Shown here: positions 57,863 to 64,000 of the stretch, piece after piece
Numbering within the stretch: the stretch's first letter is position 1
How the letters are laid out: each line of letters opens with the position of its first letter
NCBI GenBank assembly: GCA_963841715.1
Contig: CAWJDP010000002.1
Location: forward strand, 124,001 to 188,000
From: DASPWW01 sp963841715
GTDB taxonomy: Bacteria; Actinomycetota; Thermoleophilia; Solirubrobacterales; 70-9
Reading direction: 5' to 3'
DNA: 64,000 nt
Notes under the pieces: model-generated
Told to the model about the DNA's origin: nothing
Databases searched by the model: none
The model's input: the letters and a program-made list of their open reading frames with translations, nothing else
Made by a program: the position numbers and the translations under genes

Positions 57863-58915
57863 ATGCGGAGCGCGCGGATGCGCGTCTGGGTGGACATGAC
57901 CGCCGCCGCGCACCCGCTCGTCCTGCGGCCGATCATCGAGCGTCTGCGAGCTGCGGGTCACGACGTCGACGTCACAGCGCGGGAGTACGGCCAGACGCTC
58001 GGGGTCCTCGACCGGCTCGGGATCCCCTACACCGCGGTCGGCCGCCACGGCGGGGCATCGACGGCGAGCAAGCTGCGGGCGATCGCCGAGCGCAGCCCGC
58101 GGCTCGCCCGCCGCGCTCGGCGCCTGCGCCCCAATCTCGCGCTCGCCCACGGGTCGGTCGACCTCGCGCTCGTCTCCGGCGCGCTTCGGATCCCGTCGGT
58201 CCAGATGCAGGACTACGAGTACGCCGGCTTCCAGCGGCAGGCGAGCTGGCGGATCGCGCGGCGCGTGATCGTCCCCGACGCGATCCCGGTCGAGCGCCTC
58301 AACCACGCCGGCGCCGCGACCCGGAAGCTGTTCCGATATCCGGGCCTGAAGGAGGACTACTACCTCGCCGACTTCACCCCCGACCCTGCGGTGCTCGATG
58401 AGCTCGGGCTCGATCGCGAGCGGCTGCTCGTCGTCGTCCGGCCGCCGCCCGAGACATCGGCGTACCACGCCGAGAACCCGCTCTACGAGCGCGTGATCGA
58501 ACGGCTCGCCGGAGATCCCGACGTCTCGGCGGTGGTGATCCCGCGCACCAACCGCCAGGCGGCAGCCGCCCGCGCGCGCCGGGAGGACGGCGTGATCGTC
58601 CCCGAGCGCGCGATCGACGCCCAGAGCCTGATCGCGTTCGCCGACCTCGTCGTCAGCGCCGGCGGGACGATGAACCGCGAGGCGGTGGCGCTCGGCACGC
58701 CGGTGTACACGATCTTCAGCGGCCGCCTCGGCGCGGTCGACGAGCGCCTGATCGTCGAGGGGCGCCTGCAGACGCTCACTGATCCTGCCGCGCTCGAGAT
58801 CCGCCGCCGCGAGGACGCCCCCGGGCCCCGCGAGCCCCGCGACCCACAGCTGCTCGTCGACGGCGTGCTGGGGGCGGTCGAAGGGCGCCCGGACGCGAAG
58901 CGAAGGACGACCTGA
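57863..58915 (+). CDS. DUF354 glycosyltransferase-like protein
   Basis: The 350-residue protein is of the DUF354 family, which has a GT-B-like fold related to UDP-GlcNAc 2-epimerases and glycosyltransferases. It starts RMRVWVDMTAAAHPLVLRPI, with an AHGSVDLALVSGALRIP segment, VVVRPPPETSAYH, and a donor-site-like VVSAGGTMNREAVALGTPVYT. ATG at 57863 is used; one at 57878 is also possible. It lies before a WecA-like gene, so a role in surface polysaccharide is plausible but unproven. Confidence 0.82.
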   Translation: MRSARMRVWVDMTAAAHPLVLRPIIERLRAAGHDVDVTAREYGQTLGVLDRLGIPYTAVGRHGGASTASKLRAIAERSPRLARRARRLRPNLALAHGSVDLALVSGALRIPSVQMQDYEYAGFQRQASWRIARRVIVPDAIPVERLNHAGAATRKLFRYPGLKEDYYLADFTPDPAVLDELGLDRERLLVVVRPPPETSAYHAENPLYERVIERLAGDPDVSAVVIPRTNRQAAAARARREDGVIVPERAIDAQSLIAFADLVVSAGGTMNREAVALGTPVYTIFSGRLGAVDERLIVEGRLQTLTDPAALEIRRREDAPGPREPRDPQLLVDGVLGAVEGRPDAKRRTT

Positions 58916-58934
58916 CCGTCAGCGCGCCCGGACG

Positions 58935-58953
58935 CAGGGCGGAGTACGCCCTG
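58935..58953 (+). terminator. 7-bp hairpin between DUF354 and wecA-like genes
   Basis: CAGGGCG and CGCCCTG form a perfect stem around the loop GAGTA, 20 bases after the DUF354 stop. There is no T-run. TAGTCT at 58961-58966 just beyond could be the -10 box of the next gene. Confidence 0.4.
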
Positions 58954-58994
58954 ACTGTCATAGTCTCGCCGCCCAGCGGAACCAGGTAGCGACC

Positions 58995-60284
58995 ATGGCC
59001 AAGAGTCTCGACGCCCTATACGCGTTCCTGGTGGCCGGCGCGCTCGCGTGGCTTCTCGTTCCGGCCACGGAGAGCCTCGCCCGCCGAATCGGAGCGATCG
59101 ACCAACCGGGCGGCCGCAGTATCCACGTCGCGCCGACGCCGAAGCTCGGTGGCCTGGCGATCCTCGCCGGCGTGCTCGTTGCCGGGGTCCTGTTCCTGCC
59201 CTGGAACGCCGGGATCCGCGCGATCCTCGCCGGTGCGATCGTGATCGCGGCGGTCGGCGTCGCCGACGACGCGTTCGACCTTCGGCCGGCGACGAAGCTG
59301 GCCGGCCAGACCGTGGCCGCCACGATCCCCGCCACCTCGGGCGTGAGCGTGAACATCTTCACGCTTCCGTTCATCGGCGGCGTCAAGCCCGGCGCGGTCG
59401 ACCTGTTCACGGTGCCGCTCCTCGGGAGCGTCGACCTCGGCGATGTCCTGACCGTGGTCGGGATCGTCGCGATCGTCAACGTGATCAACTTCATCGACGG
59501 CGTCGACGGGCTCGCGGCGGGGGTGTGCGCGATCGCCGGGGTGACGCTGTCGATCATCGCGCTGTCGCTAGACCGCGACTCGGCGGGGATCCTCGCAGCG
59601 CTGACCGCGGGAGCGTCGCTTGGCTTCCTGCGCCACGGGTTTCCGCCCGCGTCGAGCTTCATGGGCGATACCGGCTCGAACCTGCTCGGCTACCTGCTCG
59701 GGACGATCGCCGTCCAGGGGGCGTTGAAGACGAACGCAGTCGTTGCCCTGTTCCTGCCGCTGTTCGTGCTCGCCGTGCCGATCCTGGACTCAGGCTTCGT
59801 GATCGCGAAGCGGCTCAAGTACAGGCGTCCGATCTACGAGGGTGACCGCTGGCACTTCCACCACCGGATGGCAAACATCGGCTTCTCGCAGCAGCGCACG
59901 CTCGCATACATGTACGGGTGGGCGCTCGTGATGTCCGGGCTGGCGCTGGCGCTGCGCTTCGTCCCGTACAGCGACGACCGCGGGAATTTCGAGCCCGTTT
60001 GGACTGCGGTGATGATCGCCTGCGGGCTGCTGGCGCTCGGAGCGAGCATCTACCTCGTGTTCGTGCTCGAGATCCTGAAGCTGAAGCGCTACCGGCTGCG
60101 CCAGCTCGTCGGATTCCGGCGCCGCGCTGGGGAGGGTCCGCCTCCGGAGGAGGAGCTCGACGCGGGCGTCGCGGAGGAGCTGGAGACCGGCAGCTTCGCG
60201 GCCGTCGACCCGTCGACGGGGGCGGTCCACCGCCTCGACCCCGACACGGGGGAGTTCGAGTCCGTGCCCCCCGCCGACAGCTGA
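58995..60284 (+). CDS. MraY/WecA-family undecaprenyl-phosphate sugar-1-phosphate transferase
   Basis: The 429-residue polytopic membrane enzyme starts wall polymer synthesis by moving a sugar phosphate to a polyprenyl phosphate. Family motifs are IDQPGGRSIHVAPTPKLGGLAI, GVADDAFDLRPATKLAGQ, VINFIDGVDGLAAGV, SFMGDTGSNLLGYLLG and the cytosolic HHxxH-like DRWHFHHRMANIGFSQ. About 70 residues follow the last helix as a charged cytosolic tail (EEELDAGVAEELETG). GlcNAc-1-P transferase (TagO/WecA-like) is more likely than MraY because no murein genes are near. Confidence 0.9.
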   Translation: MAKSLDALYAFLVAGALAWLLVPATESLARRIGAIDQPGGRSIHVAPTPKLGGLAILAGVLVAGVLFLPWNAGIRAILAGAIVIAAVGVADDAFDLRPATKLAGQTVAATIPATSGVSVNIFTLPFIGGVKPGAVDLFTVPLLGSVDLGDVLTVVGIVAIVNVINFIDGVDGLAAGVCAIAGVTLSIIALSLDRDSAGILAALTAGASLGFLRHGFPPASSFMGDTGSNLLGYLLGTIAVQGALKTNAVVALFLPLFVLAVPILDSGFVIAKRLKYRRPIYEGDRWHFHHRMANIGFSQQRTLAYMYGWALVMSGLALALRFVPYSDDRGNFEPVWTAVMIACGLLALGASIYLVFVLEILKLKRYRLRQLVGFRRRAGEGPPPEEELDAGVAEELETGSFAAVDPSTGAVHRLDPDTGEFESVPPADS

Positions 60285-60323
60285 GTGCCTGATCCGCGCA
60301 GGCTCGAATCGCGCATTATCGGA

Positions 60324-60329
60324 TATATT
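60324..60329 (+). promoter_or_regulatory. AT-rich promoter element upstream of the atp operon
   Basis: TATATT is the most AT-rich hexamer in the 141-base gap before atpZ, and a good -10 match in this GC-rich genome. A start near 60336 would give a leader of about 90 bases. No -35 box is clear. Confidence 0.4.
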
Positions 60330-60424
60330 CGGCAACCCGCCCGGCACGCTCCGCGTCCGAGGCGGTGCCTCGTCCTTGGGCTCCGAAGCGACCGATTTGC
60401 AAAGCCCCGATCGTGACAACTCGA

Positions 60425-60622
60425 ATGAACGAGAGCCCCCCAGGGCGCTCGGGAGCGGCCGCCGCAGGCGTGCTGCTGGTCGCGGCGGTGATTGTTTTCA
60501 CGCTCGTGGGCCTGGCGCTCGGCGCTCTGATCGGCGCTCCCGCGCCGCTCGCGATCTTGGGAGGCGGCGTCGGTCTGGTCGCCGGCTTCTGGCTTGTCTA
60601 TAGCCGCTTTCGGGACATCTGA
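60425..60622 (+). CDS. AtpZ/AtpI-like F0 accessory protein
   Basis: The 65-residue protein with two hydrophobic helices (AAAGVLLVAAVIVFTLVGLALG and LAILGGGVGLVAGFWLVYSRF) matches the F0F1-ATPase-gate/AtpZ family found at the head of atp operons. It is thought to help c-ring assembly or Mg2+ handling. The start at 60425 has no good ribosome binding site; the frame is open to 60365. It is one base ahead of the AtpI-like gene. Confidence 0.8.
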   Translation: MNESPPGRSGAAAAGVLLVAAVIVFTLVGLALGALIGAPAPLAILGGGVGLVAGFWLVYSRFRDI

Positions 60623-60623
60623 G

Positions 60624-60992
60624 ATGGCCGTGATCCGGCATCTGGACCTCGTGGTGCTGGCCGCGGCGCTGCCCGTGTTCGTGATCGCCGGGCTGCCGAT
60701 CGGCGGCTGGGCGCTCGCCGCGGGCGTATGGCTCGCCCAGCGCGCGCTGCAGATGTACTTCGAGTCGCGGGTCCAGCGCTCCGACGACCCGCGCACGATC
60801 GTTGGCTTCACGGCCGGCGGCGCGATCGCCCGCGGGTGGCTGGCGGCGCTCGCCGTGCTCGTGATCGGGATCCTCGCCGGCCAGGACGTCGGCCTGTCCG
60901 CCGTCGTCCTGATCCTCGTGCTGTTCACCGTCTACTTCGCGGTCCGGCTCGCGACTCGCCCGCCGGCGCGACGGGGAGCGGGCTCGCGGTGA
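60624..60992 (+). CDS. AtpI-like membrane protein
   Basis: The 122-residue membrane protein with four helices is in the usual place of atpI. The helices are LVVLAAALPVFVIAGLPIGG, WALAAGVWLAQRALQ, GWLAALAVLVIGILAGQDVG and LSAVVLILVLFTVYFAVRLA. A polar segment (SRVQRSDDPR) links helices 2 and 3. Sequence similarity to AtpI is weak, so the call rests on position and topology. The stop overlaps the atpB GTG. Confidence 0.7.
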   Translation: MAVIRHLDLVVLAAALPVFVIAGLPIGGWALAAGVWLAQRALQMYFESRVQRSDDPRTIVGFTAGGAIARGWLAALAVLVIGILAGQDVGLSAVVLILVLFTVYFAVRLATRPPARRGAGSR

Positions 60993-61921
60993 CGAAAAGC
61001 CGTCGAGCCCGGCGCCTCTACGGCGCCCTCTTGGTGACGCTGACCGCGGCGCTGCTAGCGCCCGCGGCGGCCTCGGCGATCAAGGTCAACAAGGACTTCA
61101 AGCCGCAGAACGAGTTCGAGCTCACGCCGTGGATATCGATCCACGTCGGCCCGCTCGACATGTCGATCAACAAGGCCGTGTTTCTGCTCTTCCTCGCCGG
61201 CGCCGCGACCGTGGGGACGCTGACGTTCGTAGCGCGGCGCCTCCACGTGCGGCCAAACCGCACCCAGGCCGCGGTCGAGTTGGCCTACGACCTCGTCTCG
61301 AAGACGATCGTCACCGACAACATCGAGGCCCGCAAGTACGCGACACGCTGGTTCCCGTTCATCGCCGCGCTGTTCTTCTTCATCCTCTTCAACAACGTGC
61401 TCGGGTTCCTGCCGCTGCCGATCGACACCGAGAACACGATCGACATCTTGGGCGTCCCCGTGCCCCAGCTAGCGATCTACGCGGCGACCGCGAACCTCTC
61501 GGTTCCGCTCGTGCTCACGCTCGTGGTCTGGTTCTCCTACAACATCGAGGGGATCCGCGAGAAGGGGCTGTTCGGCTACCTCGGCGGGCTGATGCCGAGC
61601 GGCCTGCCGGGCGGGCTGGTCGGCACCCTCGTGCTGAAGCCGCTGATCTTCGGCATCGAGCTCGTATCTCAGTTCGTCCGCCTGATCTCGCTTTCGGTGC
61701 GGTTGTTCGCGAACATGCTCGCGGGTCACATCCTGATCCTGATCATGGGCGGAGGCCTGATCGTCCTGCTCGGGACGGTCCTCGTCGCGCCGCTGACGCT
61801 CCCGCTCGCGTTTGCCTTCTACATCTTCGAGGTCGTCCTGGTCGCCAACCTCCAGGCATTCATCTTCGCCATCCTCTCCAGCATCTACATCGGCGAGGCG
61901 GTGACCGTGGGTGGGCACTGA
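60989..61921 (+). CDS. atpB: ATP synthase F0 subunit a
   Basis: The 310-residue membrane subunit forms the proton half-channels. The essential arginine is in LISLSVRLFANMLAGHILI, and the C-terminal helix shows VVLVANLQAFIFAILSSIYIGEA. An N-terminal signal-like helix (YGALLVTLTAALLAPAAASA) precedes an extracytoplasmic stretch, as in other actinobacterial a subunits. GTG start at 60989 overlaps the preceding stop. A ribosome binding site for atpE follows within 25 bases. Confidence 0.95.
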   Translation: MTKSRRARRLYGALLVTLTAALLAPAAASAIKVNKDFKPQNEFELTPWISIHVGPLDMSINKAVFLLFLAGAATVGTLTFVARRLHVRPNRTQAAVELAYDLVSKTIVTDNIEARKYATRWFPFIAALFFFILFNNVLGFLPLPIDTENTIDILGVPVPQLAIYAATANLSVPLVLTLVVWFSYNIEGIREKGLFGYLGGLMPSGLPGGLVGTLVLKPLIFGIELVSQFVRLISLSVRLFANMLAGHILILIMGGGLIVLLGTVLVAPLTLPLAFAFYIFEVVLVANLQAFIFAILSSIYIGEAVTVGGH

Positions 61922-61945
61922 CTTGGAGACAAAAGGAGGAAATCC

Positions 61946-62212
61946 GTGGACCCAGTAGTTCCAATCGCAGCCGCATCGAGCTCGAGCGTCGACGCCGCGA
62001 AGGCGATCGCGCTCGGCCTCGGGACCGGGTTCGGGGCGATCGGCCCCGGAGTCGGCGTCGGCTACATCTTCGGCAAGACGATCGAGTCCGTAACCAGGCA
62101 GCCGGAGATGCGAGGCGAGATCCAGAGCATCATGTGGCTCGGATTCGCGCTCACCGAGGCGATCGTCTTCTACGCGCTGATGATGAGCCTGGTTGCGTTC
62201 TTTATTGCGTGA
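61946..62212 (+). CDS. atpE: ATP synthase F0 subunit c
   Basis: The 88-residue c subunit has two helices. The first is Gly-rich (LGLGTGFGAIGPGVGVGYIFG), the loop is TRQPEMRGEIQ, and the proton-binding Glu is in GFALTEAIVFYALMM. The residues around Glu do not show the Na+-type pattern, so H+ coupling is expected. AAAAGGAGGAAATCC before the GTG at 61946 is an unusually strong ribosome binding site, consistent with the high copy number of c. Confidence 0.95.
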   Translation: MDPVVPIAAASSSSVDAAKAIALGLGTGFGAIGPGVGVGYIFGKTIESVTRQPEMRGEIQSIMWLGFALTEAIVFYALMMSLVAFFIA

Positions 62213-62781
62213 TGCCGGGGCTCGCTTCAGTAGCCGTGCCGGTCGCCAGCTCCGGCAACTTCCTCGTCGTCCCCAAGGGCGGCTTGATGGTCTGGACGCT
62301 GATCGTGTTCCTGGCGACGATGTACGCGCTGAAGCGGCTCGCGCTGCCGCGGATTCGCGACTTTCTCGACGAGCGGGCGGAGATGATCGCGAAGCAGGTC
62401 GACGACGCTGAGCGCACCCGCGAGGAGGCCGACAAGCTGCTTGCCGAGTACCGCAAGCGCCTGGCAGAGGCGCGCGAGCAGGCCGACGACATCCTCGCCC
62501 GTGCGCGCAAGGCCGCCGACAGCGTCAAGGCAGAGGCGAGCGAAGACGGCCGCGCCAAGCGCGAGGAGCTCGTCGCGGCGGCGCGCAAGGACATCGAGCT
62601 CGAGACGAAGCGCTCGCTTGAGCAGATTCGCAAGGAGGTCGCCGACCTGACCGTCATGGCGACCGAGAAGGTGACGCGCAAGTCGCTCGACCGCTCCGAC
62701 CACGAGCGCCTCGTCCAGGAGGCGCTCGCGGAGACCGATTTCTCGGCGCTCGTGCCGGATGAGAACGGTAGGTCGGAGTGA
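62212..62781 (+). CDS. atpF: ATP synthase F0 subunit b
   Basis: The 189-residue stalk subunit has one membrane helix near the N-terminus (GGLMVWTLIVFLATMYALKRL), then a long charged coiled coil (FLDERAEMIAKQVDDAERTR and onward). ATG overlaps the atpE stop (TGATG). Length and layout are normal for b of F-type enzymes. Only one b gene is present in the operon. Confidence 0.94.
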   Translation: MPGLASVAVPVASSGNFLVVPKGGLMVWTLIVFLATMYALKRLALPRIRDFLDERAEMIAKQVDDAERTREEADKLLAEYRKRLAEAREQADDILARARKAADSVKAEASEDGRAKREELVAAARKDIELETKRSLEQIRKEVADLTVMATEKVTRKSLDRSDHERLVQEALAETDFSALVPDENGRSE

Positions 62782-62839
62782 GGCTCAATCTGCACAGACC
62801 CGGCCGCCCCGGACGCGGCAGCGGAGGAGGCGGCCGGTA

Positions 62840-63373
62840 GTGGAAGAGATCGCTCGGGTCTACGCCGACGCGCTGTTCGAGGCGGCGAAGGCGAGCGGGA
62901 AGCTCGACGTGATCCGCGAGCAGCTCGCGCAGTTCGCCGACGCGCTGAGCCAGAGCCGCGACCTCGCGGTGTTCCTGTTCAGCCCCTACTTCTCCTCGGC
63001 CGAGAAGCGCGACGGCATCCGCCGCGCGGTCTCGGGCGCCGAGCCCGAGCTCGTCAACTTCCTCGACCTGCTCACGGACAAGCATCGGATGCCGGCGATC
63101 TTCAAGATCCGCCGTCGCTTCGACGAGCTCTGGGCGCAAGAGAACCGCCAGCTCGACGTCACCGTGACGAGCGCCGTCGAGCTCGATCCGTCGGTGACCG
63201 AGCGGATCGGCAGCGAGATCGAGCGCCAGACGGACCGCCACGTCGAGCTGCGCAGCACCGTCGACGAAGGCATCCTCGGCGGCCTCGTGCTGCGGGTCGG
63301 GAACATGGTGCTCGACGCGAGCATCCGCAACCGCTTGGAGACACTTAGGAAGGAAGTAGCCCAGGCCCGATAG
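62840..63373 (+). CDS. atpH: ATP synthase F1 subunit delta
   Basis: The 177-residue delta subunit links the b stalk to alpha. N-terminal VEEIARVYADALFEAAKASGK and C-terminal STVDEGILGGLVLRVGNMVLDASIRNRLETL are classic delta/OSCP motifs. GTG at 62840 is preceded by GGAGGAGG, which decides the start over the upstream frame beginning at 62759. Confidence 0.94.
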   Translation: MEEIARVYADALFEAAKASGKLDVIREQLAQFADALSQSRDLAVFLFSPYFSSAEKRDGIRRAVSGAEPELVNFLDLLTDKHRMPAIFKIRRRFDELWAQENRQLDVTVTSAVELDPSVTERIGSEIERQTDRHVELRSTVDEGILGGLVLRVGNMVLDASIRNRLETLRKEVAQAR

Positions 63374-63411
63374 ACCGGGCCGAGACGACTCCCCGAAGGA
63401 GCCACACCGAG

Positions 63412-64000
<589 letters not shown>

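Overview
The window is high-GC DNA with tightly packed genes, frequent GTG and TTG starts, and many 1-8 base stop/start overlaps. Gene families and local order (rpmE - DUF1385 - prfA - prmC - sua5 - glyA - wecA-like - atp operon, plus DUF1918, DUF779 and WS/DGAT genes) suggest a Gram-positive actinobacterium. A Thermoleophilia (Solirubrobacterales-like) origin is the best guess, from family content only. No rRNA, tRNA, CRISPR array or insertion sequence was recognised.

Layout. Positions 1-4671 (minus strand) hold a pyruvate:ferredoxin oxidoreductase operon (porG, porA, porB), a GltD-like FAD/NADPH protein with a C-terminal ferredoxin domain, and the start of an SQR-like flavoprotein. 4.8-25 kb carries a PiT transporter with its DUF47 partner, a CBS-pair protein, PEP synthase, a frameshifted PfkB kinase, a PHP-type phosphatase, a second SQR-like flavoprotein, a WS/DGAT acyltransferase, two P2-type cation ATPases, DUF1918 and DUF779 proteins, a class III cyclase, a TreT-like glycosyltransferase and an OmpR-type two-component system. 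25.2-29.4 kb is a redox module: small secreted proteins, ApbE, a haem-type ferric-reductase-like membrane protein, a ferredoxin reductase and a one-cluster ferredoxin. A second copy of its small-protein plus membrane-protein core lies at 49.9-51.0 kb.

29.5-47.3 kb is a hydrogen metabolism island: a third SQR-like flavoprotein, a DosS-like GAF histidine kinase with the haem-ligand histidine conserved, a NarL-type regulator, a group 3b-type NiFe hydrogenase operon (hyhB, a cyclic-nucleotide-binding protein, hyhG, hyhS, hyhL, protease, nickel permease), and a full hyp maturation operon with two HypC-type proteins and a tandem SIS protein. A ZIP transporter, a second CBS protein and an Nramp-related transporter with a cytosolic partner follow. 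51-64 kb is mostly housekeeping: rpmE, DUF1385, two decayed genes, prfA, prmC, sua5, glyA, a DUF354 protein, a WecA-like transferase and atpZ-I-B-E-F-H-A, the last cut by the window end.

How the parts fit. POR, PEP synthase, the NADP-linked hydrogenase and the ferredoxin/NADPH proteins can exchange electrons between pyruvate, ferredoxin, NADPH and H2. With the CBS, PfkB, WS/DGAT, P-type ATPase, DosS-like and NarL-like genes, the set closely resembles the mycobacterial DosR hypoxia/dormancy locus. The most novel signal is a shared promoter architecture: 11-base direct repeats placed 11 bases upstream of a -10-like hexamer. It occurs at three promoters of the duplicated redox module and sits beside the OmpR-type regulator gene.
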